64,000 nucleotides of DNA from contig NZ_JACXIZ010000041.1 in assembly GCF_014705605.1 (NCBI RefSeq), positions 1 to 64,000 of the forward strand, in the 5' to 3' direction. The notes below the pieces were generated by a model that saw only the letters and a list, made by a program, of their open reading frames with translations, was not told the DNA's origin and searched no databases. Made by a program: the position numbers and the translations under genes. Source of the DNA: Paenibacillus sabuli (GTDB taxonomy: Bacteria; Bacillota; Bacilli; Paenibacillales; Paenibacillaceae). Positions within the stretch are counted from its first letter, which is position 1. Each line of letters begins with the position of its first letter. Shown here in pieces: positions 7,855 to 17,028 of this stretch.

Positions 7855-8331
7855 TCATCGATTACCCGAATCGGGCGCGTCCTTGGGTCCCCTGCGCCTG
7901 CGGAGCCGACTGCCCAAGGCGTACAAGCCGACGCCGAGCGATGCGCCGGCGCTGTCGATCAGCACGTCCCGCACCTGTGCGCCCCGCCCGGGCACGAACA
8001 TCTGATGCACCTCGTCCGCCACCGCGTACAGCACGCATAGCAGCAGCGCCAAGCCTGCCGAGCGCCAGAGCCGGATACGGAGACTGCGCAGCGCCAGCAT
8101 CGCGACGAAGCCCATGCCCAGATAGATGAAGAAGTGCGCATTCTTGCGCACGATATGGTTCAGACTGCGCGTATCCCAGCTTGCATCCGGCGCCACCCAG
8201 CCCAGCACGGACGCGATGGCCCGGGAGAAGCCGTCGCTCAGCTCGCGGGAGGTCGACGCCGGCTGATGCGACAGCATGAAGATCAGCCCCATCGCCAGCA
8301 CGACCAGCAGCCATTTCAAGCTTGTGCGCAT
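7855..8331 (-). CDS. VanZ-family membrane protein
   Basis: A 158-residue protein with four predicted transmembrane helices. It carries the VanZ signature: SLNHIVRKNAHFFIYLGMG, then YAVADEVHQMFVPGRGAQ and DVLIDSAGASLGVGLY. VanZ proteins confer low-level glycopeptide tolerance in some hosts, but many family members are simply envelope or EPS-cluster proteins. AAGGACG precedes the ATG. It lies between the sugar-nucleotide genes and the two surface proteins at the end of the EPS locus, on the same strand. Confidence 0.85.
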   Translation of the reverse strand: MRTSLKWLLVVLAMGLIFMLSHQPASTSRELSDGFSRAIASVLGWVAPDASWDTRSLNHIVRKNAHFFIYLGMGFVAMLALRSLRIRLWRSAGLALLLCVLYAVADEVHQMFVPGRGAQVRDVLIDSAGASLGVGLYALGSRLRRRRGPKDAPDSGNR

Positions 8332-8412
8332 AGGCGGTCGTCCTTTCTTGCAGCCTCCAACGGGCCGCGTTCGTCCGCGCGTATTCGATTGCCACGCCGG
8401 CCTTTATGCAGA

Positions 8413-9441
8413 TTACGACTTGCGGCCGTAATAGGCCACATACCAATCCGCGAAATGCTGGAGCCCGACCTCGATCGGCGTCTCCGGCTTAAAGCCGATC
8501 GCCTCCTGCAAGTGCGCAGTCGAGGCATAGGTGGCCGGAACGTCGCCGGGCTTGAGCGGCTCGAATATTTTCTCGAACGTTACACCTTGCCCCATCGCCT
8601 TGGACAAGGCGCGTTCCAAGGCTTCGATGAAGGTCATCAGCTTCTCGGGTCGGTTGTTGCCAATATTGTACACCTTGTGCCGCGGCTGCTCGGCCGGAGG
8701 GCGCCCGATCAGGCGCTCGATACCGGTCACGATGTCTTCGATGTATGTAAAATCGCGATACAGATCGTGTTCAAAATCGCCGTTGTTGAAAATCCGAATC
8801 GGCTTGCCCGCAAAATAACTGTCGGCGAACCCGAAATACGCCATGTCCGGACGGCCCATCGGGCCATATACCGTAAAAAAACGCAGCCCCGTCGCAGGGA
8901 TGTTGTACAAATGGCTATACGTATGGGCCATCAGCTCGTTCGATTTTTTGGTGGCGGCATAGAGGGAGACCGGATGATCGACAAAATCCGTCTCCTCAAA
9001 CGGCACCTTCTTGTTCGCTCCGTATACCGAGCTGGAGGAAGCATACAGCAAGTGCTCGACCGGGTAATGCCGACACGCTTCCAGCAGATTAAAAAATCCG
9101 ATCAGGTTGGTCTGAATGTAGACATCGGGATTCTCAATCGAATACCGCACACCGGCTTGCGCCGCCAGGTGGATCACCACCCGGGGGCGATGGGCAGCGA
9201 ACACGTCCGTCAACGACGCCTTGTCCGCAACATCCACATGGGCGAACGCGAAGTTGTCATAAGGATGGAGCATGTCCAGCCGTGCTTGCTTCAAGCCGAC
9301 ATCGTAGTAATCGTTCAGATTGTCTACACCGATGACACGGCAGCCCTGCTCCAATAATCGCTTGGACAAGAAGGAGCCGATAAATCCGGCTGCACCGGTA
9401 ATGAGATAAACGCCGTCTTCGGATACGCTCGGATTAGCCAA
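8413..9441 (-). CDS. UDP-glucuronate 4-epimerase-like SDR
   Basis: A 342-residue extended short-chain dehydrogenase. The NAD site is YLITGAAGFIGSFLSKRL. Catalytic residues appear as SSSSVYG and YAATKK (the Tyr-x-x-x-Lys pair). GVDNLNDYYDVGLKQARL is typical of the UDP-glucuronate/UDP-galacturonate 4-epimerases (CapI/LpsL/GAE). It would convert the UDP-glucuronate made by the upstream dehydrogenase to UDP-galacturonate for EPS assembly. It overlaps the end of that gene by 8 bp, so the two are probably translationally coupled. A UDP-GlcNAc epimerase activity cannot be excluded from sequence alone. Confidence 0.88.
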   Translation of the reverse strand: MANPSVSEDGVYLITGAAGFIGSFLSKRLLEQGCRVIGVDNLNDYYDVGLKQARLDMLHPYDNFAFAHVDVADKASLTDVFAAHRPRVVIHLAAQAGVRYSIENPDVYIQTNLIGFFNLLEACRHYPVEHLLYASSSSVYGANKKVPFEETDFVDHPVSLYAATKKSNELMAHTYSHLYNIPATGLRFFTVYGPMGRPDMAYFGFADSYFAGKPIRIFNNGDFEHDLYRDFTYIEDIVTGIERLIGRPPAEQPRHKVYNIGNNRPEKLMTFIEALERALSKAMGQGVTFEKIFEPLKPGDVPATYASTAHLQEAIGFKPETPIEVGLQHFADWYVAYYGRKS

Positions 9442-10792
9442 GGATCTTCGACTCCTTTACGCGGCTTCGCAGGGAGGGCTCCCGGCCAATCGAATGGTAC
9501 TCCACGTTCGCATCTCGCATCTGCGCCACCTCATACAGATTGCGGCCGTCGTAGACCAGCGGCGTCCGCATCAGCCGGTGATAGGCTTCCGGAGCCAGCT
9601 GCCGGATCTCTCCCCACTCCGTCAGAATGAAGCAGACATTCGCCTCCGTGAGCGCTTCCTCGGGGTCGGACACATAACGAATGCTGCCCTTGCCATGCGC
9701 GCCTTCCGGATACAGCCGCGCAAAGTTGGCTGCGCCGACGGGATCATACGCATGCACCTCCGCGCCTTGCTCCAGCAGGAGCGGCACATTTTCCAGCGAA
9801 GCCGCCTCGCGCAGATCGTCGGTGCCGGGCTTGAAGGTCAGACCGAGCACCGCCACCTTGAGGCCGTTGAACGTAATCAGGCGCTTGCTCGCCTTCTTGT
9901 AAAGCATCGTCTTCTGATCCGCGTTGACGCGGATCGCCGATTGCACCGTGCGCAGCTCGTAGCCGTGCTGACTGGCCAGATTGGCCAAGGCCTTCGTATC
10001 CTTGGGAAAGCAGGAGCCGCCGAAGCCGATTCCCGCGTTCAAGAACTGATTGCCGATGCGGGGATCGTAGCCCATGCCCTGCGCCACATCCTGAATGTCC
10101 GCGCCGACCAGCTCGCACAGATTGGCGATATCGTTCATGTAGGAGATCTTCAGCGCGAGGAAATCATTCGACGCATACTTGATCATCTCTGCGGAACGGC
10201 GGTTCACCGCGACAATCGGCAGCTGAAACGGCGCGTAGATGCGTCGCAGCAGCTCCTCGGCCCATGCGCTTTCCGTTCCGATAATGATGCGCTCGGCATG
10301 GAGCGTATCATGGACGGCCGAGCCTTGCGCCAGGAACTCGGGATTCGAGGCTACCTCCACCTTCACATCGTGTACGAGGAAGTCGCGAATGAATTGCTCG
10401 ACCTTGTCGTTCGTGCCGACCGGCACCGTCGACTTCACGACGACCAGACAATCCTGCTCGATGGACTCGGCGATCTGCCGGGCGACAGTGGCGATATAGG
10501 ACAGATTGGCCGAGCCATCCGGCTGCTCCGGGGTGCCGACGCCAATGAAGATCGCATCAGCCGCGCGATAAGCAGCTTGATAGTCGGTCGTATACTGGAT
10601 CCGGCCCGCAGCGTAATTTTTGCGCATCAGCTCTTCGAGACCGGTCTCGTATATGGGAGATATGCCGTCGCGTAGTAGATTCACTTTATCTTCATCAATG
10701 TCAACGCAGGTGACGTGGTGCCCCATCTCGGCAAAACACACGCCTGCCACAAGGCCGACATAGCCGGTTCCGGCTACTGCTAGATTTGTCAT
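9434..10792 (-). CDS. ugd: UDP-glucose 6-dehydrogenase
   Basis: A 452-residue protein with the normal family length. The NAD-binding start is VAGTGYVGLVAGVCFAEMGH. The catalytic cysteine lies in FGGSCFPKDTKAL, and the C-terminal UDP-binding domain reads LGLTFKPGTDDLREAAS. It oxidises UDP-glucose to UDP-glucuronate with two NAD+, supplying uronic acid for the EPS. GAGGGATGAAGA precedes the ATG. It is the first GC-rich gene after the AT-rich cassette (junction at about 10.8 kb). A second, different dehydrogenase sits directly upstream at 10808. Confidence 0.95.
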   Translation of the reverse strand: MTNLAVAGTGYVGLVAGVCFAEMGHHVTCVDIDEDKVNLLRDGISPIYETGLEELMRKNYAAGRIQYTTDYQAAYRAADAIFIGVGTPEQPDGSANLSYIATVARQIAESIEQDCLVVVKSTVPVGTNDKVEQFIRDFLVHDVKVEVASNPEFLAQGSAVHDTLHAERIIIGTESAWAEELLRRIYAPFQLPIVAVNRRSAEMIKYASNDFLALKISYMNDIANLCELVGADIQDVAQGMGYDPRIGNQFLNAGIGFGGSCFPKDTKALANLASQHGYELRTVQSAIRVNADQKTMLYKKASKRLITFNGLKVAVLGLTFKPGTDDLREAASLENVPLLLEQGAEVHAYDPVGAANFARLYPEGAHGKGSIRYVSDPEEALTEANVCFILTEWGEIRQLAPEAYHRLMRTPLVYDGRNLYEVAQMRDANVEYHSIGREPSLRSRVKESKILG

Positions 10793-10807
10793 TCTTCATC
10801 CCTCTTT

Positions 10808-12130
10808 TTAAAGTCTCCAGTATGTAAAGCCCTCATCAGTATATTTTTCCTTGTCATATATACTCTTAACATCAATAATAATTTTTTCACTTTTATCATT
10901 TTCTTCTTTAAAAAACGACTTGAAATCACTGCATTTCAAGTTTTTATAATCATAATGCCCTACAGCTATAACAATACAATCTACGTTTTTAATTTCTCGA
11001 AGTTCAACTAAATCAATCTTTAATTTCTCTTTTACTTCTTCTTTATTTGCTCTAGGGTCTGATACCATAATTTTAATTCCGTACTCTTCTAACGTTGATA
11101 TAATATCAATAACTCGAGTATTTCGTATATCCGGACAATTCTCTTTAAATGTAATACCTAATATAGCTACTCTGGTTTTATTAACAATCTTTCCAGCTAA
11201 AATTAATTGTTTTAAAATTGAGTCTGCTATGAATTTACTCATCCCATCATTTATTTTTCTTCCAGATAAAATTATTTGACTATGATAACCTAAACGCTCA
11301 GCTTGATATATAAAATAGTATGGGTCAACACCAATACAGTGTCCCCCTACTAATCCCGGGTAATATCTGAGTGCGTTCCACTTTGTGTTCATGGCATCTA
11401 TAACTTCTTTAGTATCAATCCCCATCTTATCGAACACCATTGCTAATTCATTCATAAATGCAATATTAATGTCTCTCTGACTATTTTCAACTACTTTGGC
11501 AGCTTCAGCCACCTTTATTGAACTTGCTATGTAAACACCTGCTCTAATAATCAAACCGTAAATTTTACTTATAGTTTCAGTGCACAGTTCATCAGTACTT
11601 GACACGATTTTAATAATATTCTCTAGAGTATGAACAGTGTCACCTGGATTTATTCTCTCAGGAGAGTAGCCTACTTGAAAATCTACTCCGCATTTCAATC
11701 CTGATTCACGCTCTAATATAGGAATACAAATATCCTCCGTGACTCCTGGGTAAACTGTTGATTCATAAACAACAATCGAATTTTTCACCAAGTTTTTCCC
11801 AACAATAGAACTAGCTTTTTCAACAGGTGTTAGGTTGGGTGTTTTATCTATATTAATTGGAGTAGGAACAGCAACAATATGAAACTTAGCTTCTCGCAAA
11901 AGAGAAGCATCTGAAGTGAATGATATTTTCGAACTCATAAGTTTAGTATTTCCAACTTCCTTTGTTGGATCTACTCCTTTTTTATAAGAATTGATTTTTT
12001 TTTCATCTAAGTCAAATCCAATTACATTAACTTTTTTTGAAAAGGCATATGCAAGAGGTAGTCCCACGTATCCTAGGCCAATAACTGAGATTCGTTCTCT
12101 TTTTTCTAATATTTCCTTAAACAAATCCAT
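10808..12130 (-). CDS. UDP-N-acetyl-hexosamine dehydrogenase (WbpO/TviB type)
   Basis: A 440-residue nucleotide-sugar dehydrogenase. The NAD site is VIGLGYVGLPLAYAFSKKV. The catalytic cysteine lies in VGGHCIGVDPYYFIY, a form typical of the UDP-GalNAc/UDP-ManNAc dehydrogenases rather than of the UDP-glucose enzymes (FGGSCFPKD, as in the neighbour at 9434). It should give a HexNAc uronic acid donor. The gene is strongly AT-rich and marks the downstream end of the imported cassette. Which HexNAc it uses cannot be read from the sequence. Confidence 0.88.
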   Translation of the reverse strand: MDLFKEILEKRERISVIGLGYVGLPLAYAFSKKVNVIGFDLDEKKINSYKKGVDPTKEVGNTKLMSSKISFTSDASLLREAKFHIVAVPTPINIDKTPNLTPVEKASSIVGKNLVKNSIVVYESTVYPGVTEDICIPILERESGLKCGVDFQVGYSPERINPGDTVHTLENIIKIVSSTDELCTETISKIYGLIIRAGVYIASSIKVAEAAKVVENSQRDINIAFMNELAMVFDKMGIDTKEVIDAMNTKWNALRYYPGLVGGHCIGVDPYYFIYQAERLGYHSQIILSGRKINDGMSKFIADSILKQLILAGKIVNKTRVAILGITFKENCPDIRNTRVIDIISTLEEYGIKIMVSDPRANKEEVKEKLKIDLVELREIKNVDCIVIAVGHYDYKNLKCSDFKSFFKEENDKSEKIIIDVKSIYDKEKYTDEGFTYWRL

Positions 12131-12132
12131 TT

Positions 12133-13416
12133 TTATAGTTCCCCATCTCTATTAATTTCCTTTATTTTCTCACCCAATATTTTTTGTGCAAAGAAATACA
12201 AAGTAAGTTGATATATAGACATTAATATAGAATACATAAATATAGTTAAATACTCATCAAACTGCATTAACCAAGCAGCCAAAAATAAAATGGCAATAGC
12301 AATGCTTTTTAAAATGTCAATTAGAATTTTTAATTTTTGCTTCTCAAAAATTTCATATATTCTACTCAAAGGAGCAAAAATTAATGTAAAAAATATCATT
12401 ATTGCGCATATACTAGCAAATACCCCTGCTTTACTCCACTGGCTACCAAAGACGAGACTAAAGAGTTCTGGAGCAAAAAATATTAATACAAGTACAGGAA
12501 TAGAACCAGCAAATATTAATTTTCTCATTAGTAATTGGGATAAATTTTTTAGTTTTGATGGGTCTGATCTTCCAATACTTGCAGCCTCAGAATAAAAAAC
12601 ATCTCCAACCGAAGTACCAATTAATCTTAATGGTATTCTAACAACTGTACTTGCTAGCCCAAAGTAACCGACAACTTGAGGGCCATATATTATTGACAAG
12701 AAAAGAATTGGAACCTTGATTGATAGACTATTAAGAATATGTGCAGGAAAATTATAAAGTGGAAAATCCTTGAATCTAATGAAGGAAGATAAAATCTCCG
12801 TCCATTTAATATATTTTAATTTGAAGAAATAACTTGAAAAATATTTTTTTGCAATGTTATATGCACCTAAACTTTCTTTTAGAATATTTCCAAATATTAA
12901 TCCTGCTACACCTAATCCAGATAGCCCCAAAATAATATTTGATATACTCCCTACTACGCTTTGTTTAATGGTAGTTTTAGCGATAATTTTGAAATCTTTA
13001 TTTCTATATGCCCACTGTTTAAATATCTGATATAGGCCTAATAAAGCAACGCCCAAAGGGAGTAAATAAATATAATGATCTAGAGGTTCTATCTTAAAAA
13101 ACACTAATAATTCATCATGCCATAAGATAAATAGAATTAATAGCAATATTGCATGTGTAAATAATGCAAACATACTTAAAAAAGTAACATTTGCTGCGTT
13201 TTTGTCAGAATTAGAAATGGGAATTCCCATTTCTAATTTATAACCTCCAAAGGCTAATAAACCTAGCACTGTTGTGAATATTGTCAAAACACCGTATTCT
13301 TCTGGAGTATAGATTCTTGTAACTATTGGGGTAGCTAGAGTATTAATTATTTGAGCAAACGCAGTTCCACCTGCAACGAAGATTACACCTCGCAAAAAAG
13401 TATTATTTATCTTCAT
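12133..13416 (-). CDS. wzx: Wzx-type oligosaccharide flippase
   Basis: A 427-residue polytopic membrane protein, about 12 hydrophobic segments, of the polysaccharide transport (MATE-like) family. It begins FLRGVIFVAGGTAFAQIINT and continues TPIVTRIYTPEEYGVLTIFT, the usual first-helix signature of Wzx. It would flip the lipid-linked repeat unit across the membrane before Wzy polymerisation. The gene lies 2 bp from the next one (12130), has a GAGGAG ribosome site, and is very AT-rich like its neighbours. Confidence 0.9.
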   Translation of the reverse strand: MKINNTFLRGVIFVAGGTAFAQIINTLATPIVTRIYTPEEYGVLTIFTTVLGLLAFGGYKLEMGIPISNSDKNAANVTFLSMFALFTHAILLLILFILWHDELLVFFKIEPLDHYIYLLPLGVALLGLYQIFKQWAYRNKDFKIIAKTTIKQSVVGSISNIILGLSGLGVAGLIFGNILKESLGAYNIAKKYFSSYFFKLKYIKWTEILSSFIRFKDFPLYNFPAHILNSLSIKVPILFLSIIYGPQVVGYFGLASTVVRIPLRLIGTSVGDVFYSEAASIGRSDPSKLKNLSQLLMRKLIFAGSIPVLVLIFFAPELFSLVFGSQWSKAGVFASICAIMIFFTLIFAPLSRIYEIFEKQKLKILIDILKSIAIAILFLAAWLMQFDEYLTIFMYSILMSIYQLTLYFFAQKILGEKIKEINRDGEL

Positions 13417-13436
13417 TCTTTCTAAAGGCTCCTCAT

Positions 13437-14570
13437 CTATATTCTAAAACTATTTATAAGAGCATACCATTTTTCGATTTCTAATTCTTTCGAAAAATTT
13501 TTTTCCACAACTTCACGTCCATATAGACCGCATTGTATTCTTAATTCATTATCTGCAATATAAGTATTTATTGCTTCTCCCAAACTTTTTGGGGACTTTT
13601 TCTTAGCTATTAACCCACTATAATTCTGAGTTACAATCTCAGTGAAGGGAGAGATATCTGAACATATAACAGGACAACCGCATGACATCGCTTCAATTAA
13701 AGCCTTTCCTAATCCCTCAGAATGGGAAGGGAAGACGAAAAAATCACAATTCTTAAATTGAGTTATTAGTTGTTCTTGTTTTAACGGACCAGTAAACTCT
13801 AACTCGTGTCCCTTATTATATCTAGCAACCTTTGATGCTAGTTTATTAATGTATCTAATGTTTCCATTTCCACAAAGAACTATTTTTACAGATTTATCAA
13901 TGAATTTCAAAGAATTAACCAGATCGTTTATACCTTTAGTCGGTTGAATATTTCCTGCATAAAGCACAATGAATTTTTCATTTTGTGCTTTCCTACCTTC
14001 GAAACTGTACTTATTCGTATCAACGCCCCTTGGAATGATTTCACATTTACTCAAGTCGAGTTTATAAGTCTCTATGCATGAGGACTGAACCGCACTTGAA
14101 ATAGATATAATTTTATCTAATTTTGAAGCATAATTATGTACCAATAGTAATAACTTGATTGCGTCCAATACTGGAATTTTTCTCAATAAAATTTTTTTCA
14201 AAAAATTTACATAAAGTATTTTAGGTGCTATTTGTCCTTGATTTGAAATAAAAACAATATTCTGTCTACTCGCAATTGAAATTAAAGGAGAAATATTAAT
14301 TATCCATCCAATAACCACTTTAAATTTATTTTTATCAATTATTTCTGAAAATAAACCCATGAAATTGATTGGATTCTCTCCATTTTTACCAGAAAAATAA
14401 TAATATACATTTTTAGGTACTGTATAATTGCATTTTTTCGGTAGAACTCCTCCACTTAATATATGAACTTCTATGCCGCGTTCAGACAAGCCCCAAGCCA
14501 AATTTTCTAACCCAGTATTCATCCCTCTAGTTAACATGGAATTTTTTATAACAAACAAAACTTTTTCCAT
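13437..14570 (-). CDS. Glycosyltransferase, GT4 family
   Basis: A 377-residue GT-B glycosyltransferase. The N-terminal half opens KVLFVIKNSMLTRGMNTGLE. The donor-binding half holds VLYAGNIQPTKGI and the E-x7-E element (FPSHSEGLGKALIEAMSCGC). It would transfer a nucleotide-activated sugar to the growing undecaprenyl-linked repeat. I chose the ATG at 14570, with GGGAG nine bases before it, over a TTG at 14591. Acceptor and linkage are unknown. Confidence 0.88.
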   Translation of the reverse strand: MEKVLFVIKNSMLTRGMNTGLENLAWGLSERGIEVHILSGGVLPKKCNYTVPKNVYYYFSGKNGENPINFMGLFSEIIDKNKFKVVIGWIINISPLISIASRQNIVFISNQGQIAPKILYVNFLKKILLRKIPVLDAIKLLLLVHNYASKLDKIISISSAVQSSCIETYKLDLSKCEIIPRGVDTNKYSFEGRKAQNEKFIVLYAGNIQPTKGINDLVNSLKFIDKSVKIVLCGNGNIRYINKLASKVARYNKGHELEFTGPLKQEQLITQFKNCDFFVFPSHSEGLGKALIEAMSCGCPVICSDISPFTEIVTQNYSGLIAKKKSPKSLGEAINTYIADNELRIQCGLYGREVVEKNFSKELEIEKWYALINSFRI

Positions 14571-14601
14571 ATATTCAAACTCCCAATACAATAGTGTAAA
14601 T

Positions 14602-15714
14602 CTAATCTTTTTTTGTTACTTCAGCAAATAAATTTTCATATTCTAAAACAATTTTTTTTGCTTCAAAATGTTCTGCTCTTCTCAGTCCCTTTACCACAAA
14701 ATCTTCTCTTTTTTTCTTACTCTTCAATAAAAAAATTATCTTTTCAGCTAAAATATCGGGTGATTGTACAGGTACAAGCAGTCCGAATTCATTATTTCCG
14801 ATGATTTCTGACGGACCAGATTTACAATTGGTTGATATAACCGGTACTCCTACAGCCATTGCTTCTACTATTACATGACCAAAACCTTCCCATTTTGAGC
14901 TTAAAATAAAAATATCGGCTCTTTTCAAATATTTATACGGATTTCTTTTAAAACCCAAAAAAACAACATGATTATTCACGCCTAGACTAACTGTTAGATC
15001 TATTAATTGTTTTTCCATAGGTCCTTTTCCTAATATAAGCAATATTGCTCGTTCTGACTCCAAAACTTGACTGAATGACTTCAGTAATGTGTAATAGTCT
15101 TTTTGTTCTACTAACCTTCCTATTGCGATAATCACCTTGAAGTCTCCAGTAATATCAAATTCTGTTAAAACTTCTTTGCTCAACTCTTTAATTTTTAAAA
15201 CTTCAACGGGATTATAAATAACATTAATTTTATTTTCTAAAATACAGAAATTATTAATCAGATCATCTTTTACTCCATTTGACAAAGCCACAACTTTCGA
15301 AGCACATAAATTATACAACATGTATGTAAGCAGCCTATTTACAATACTAACTTGTTTTGACTCAGTTCTATTGTTTGCTTCTCTCACAATAGCTGGAGCC
15401 TTAATGCGACCCAATAGTTTTGTTGTTAAAAGCATTATATTGTTATCAACTAAAGTTGAAAACATAATGTCAGGTTTCTCAAGATGAATTGTCTTCATTA
15501 ATTTAAAAAAGCAGTTTCTAAGCTTAGTAGCATTGAGTTTCTTAATTTTAATATCATCACTAATTAAGTGCATATATTCATTATTATTATTTGATCCGAG
15601 TATTAATGTAATTTCAAATTTAGTTTTGTCAAGATTGTTAATGATATTAACAACTGTTCTCTCAGCTCCTCCGCCTTTTAAAGAAAAAATAAAAAAAACA
15701 CATTTTACCTTCAT
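14602..15714 (-). CDS. Glycosyltransferase, GT4 family (HexNAc-transferase-like)
   Basis: A 370-residue GT-B enzyme. The start is CVFFIFSLKGGGAERTVVN, with the GGGAE loop typical of GT4 enzymes. The donor domain has IAIGRLVEQKDYYTLLKSF and the E-x7-E motif in SSKWEGFGHVIVEAMAVGVP, then TNCKSGPSEII. That last motif is shared with the GT4 at 17028, so the two may be related by duplication or use the same donor class. It belongs to the AT-rich EPS cassette. Confidence 0.88.
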   Translation of the reverse strand: MKVKCVFFIFSLKGGGAERTVVNIINNLDKTKFEITLILGSNNNNEYMHLISDDIKIKKLNATKLRNCFFKLMKTIHLEKPDIMFSTLVDNNIMLLTTKLLGRIKAPAIVREANNRTESKQVSIVNRLLTYMLYNLCASKVVALSNGVKDDLINNFCILENKINVIYNPVEVLKIKELSKEVLTEFDITGDFKVIIAIGRLVEQKDYYTLLKSFSQVLESERAILLILGKGPMEKQLIDLTVSLGVNNHVVFLGFKRNPYKYLKRADIFILSSKWEGFGHVIVEAMAVGVPVISTNCKSGPSEIIGNNEFGLLVPVQSPDILAEKIIFLLKSKKKREDFVVKGLRRAEHFEAKKIVLEYENLFAEVTKKD

Positions 15715-15744
15715 TTAATCCTCCAAGTAACTTAATTGAGTTCT

Positions 15745-17028
15745 TTACGTTTGTTTTTCATTTGAATCTACATCATTTTTTTTGAGAACGTAATAAGTAA
15801 GTGCAGTGAGCCAAGCAAAAAGACCTGTTTGGAAATTCCCAATTCCATTTAAATATTGATCTTCAACTAACTGAGAAACAAAGAACGAAAAGAGTGCCCC
15901 ACTATACAAAATAAGTTTTTTCCTTTGGGTTTTCTCAAGATTTGATTTAAACAAAGCCTTTTTCAATGAAAGGATTATTAAAGCAGCTGGCAGTATACAT
16001 ATAGCCAATAAGCCTAATAAACCAACCTCGGATAGCACCCTTAAATAGTGATTGTGAGAAGAATTAGCAATACTAAAATCGTAAAAAGAATACTCTTTTA
16101 TTACCTCATTAGCATTCCACCATCCATACGAGCCTAACCATATATTAGATTTAAAACCTTCAATTAATATTTCCCAAGCTCGCTCTCTTTCACCAATTGA
16201 AGTTAATAATCTGCTAATAATTTGATCATTATCTGCTAAATAATACACCACTACTAAAAGTGATAATATAAAAAAACAAGTGGAAAAACTGTAAAATAAT
16301 GATTTTTTTCTGTTAAAAGTATATTTTAATTTTGGGTTAAGCATAACTATTAAATAACATATAGCAATATAAAATATAAGTATAAGAAAACTAATAATTC
16401 TTCCTCGGGACATAGTCCAAAAAAGGATTACTACTGATAGTAATACTCCTACCACACTATACTTAATAAATAACCGATCAATTCTTAAATCCATAAACCA
16501 AACAAAACAGAACATGGATAACAAAGCCATCATTGTAGGCCCTATTCCTCCAGACATTCTCCATGTACTATCCCAATTCCAATGTGGAATAATTAAATTA
16601 CCTACTAGCGATACAACTAATATGAACAATAAATGTACAGTGATTTGTTTTTTGTATTGTAAATTTTGATCCGCACGAGATATAAATGAACCAACTATAT
16701 GAAACATGGCACCAAAGAGCAATATTACAAATAGTCCACTAAAGATTGAATATAGAGGATCTAAAGAAACAATATTTGTAATTACCATGATAATTAGAAG
16801 AATTAATATGTAGATATTAAAAATCTTTGTTTGTTTTGACCACAATGTTGCCCTTCGTTTGTCGATTTCCCATGTGCTGATCAAACAAACCATCCAAAAA
16901 ATAAATGGAATTATCCATATTATAAAAATGAAATTATCCAAAATAGATAAAGTTCTCGTCGATAGAACAGTTGTTATGTAGGTTATCAGAAAATAATATA
17001 TTGGTAACTTTTCTTTGTTTATTTTCAT
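15745..17028 (-). CDS. wzy: Wzy-like O-antigen/EPS polymerase
   Basis: A 427-residue membrane protein with 10-12 hydrophobic segments and a periplasm-facing loop near residues 290-340. It contains the ligase/polymerase signature ANSSHNHYLRVLSEVGLLGL. It would join repeat units on the outer face of the membrane. The chosen ATG at 17028 forms TAATG with the stop of the upstream glycosyltransferase gene, with AAAGGA nearby. The listed longer frame to 17076 would overlap that gene for no reason. Confidence 0.88.
   Translation of the reverse strand: MKINKEKLPIYYFLITYITTVLSTRTLSILDNFIFIIWIIPFIFWMVCLISTWEIDKRRATLWSKQTKIFNIYILILLIIMVITNIVSLDPLYSIFSGLFVILLFGAMFHIVGSFISRADQNLQYKKQITVHLLFILVVSLVGNLIIPHWNWDSTWRMSGGIGPTMMALLSMFCFVWFMDLRIDRLFIKYSVVGVLLSVVILFWTMSRGRIISFLILIFYIAICYLIVMLNPKLKYTFNRKKSLFYSFSTCFFILSLLVVVYYLADNDQIISRLLTSIGERERAWEILIEGFKSNIWLGSYGWWNANEVIKEYSFYDFSIANSSHNHYLRVLSEVGLLGLLAICILPAALIILSLKKALFKSNLEKTQRKKLILYSGALFSFFVSQLVEDQYLNGIGNFQTGLFAWLTALTYYVLKKNDVDSNEKQT

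Noticed and set aside
5866-8040. Long + strand open frame (724 codons)
   Set aside because: It is antisense to three genes with ribosome sites and clear domains, has an Arg/Leu/Ala-rich shadow composition, and lacks any family motif.
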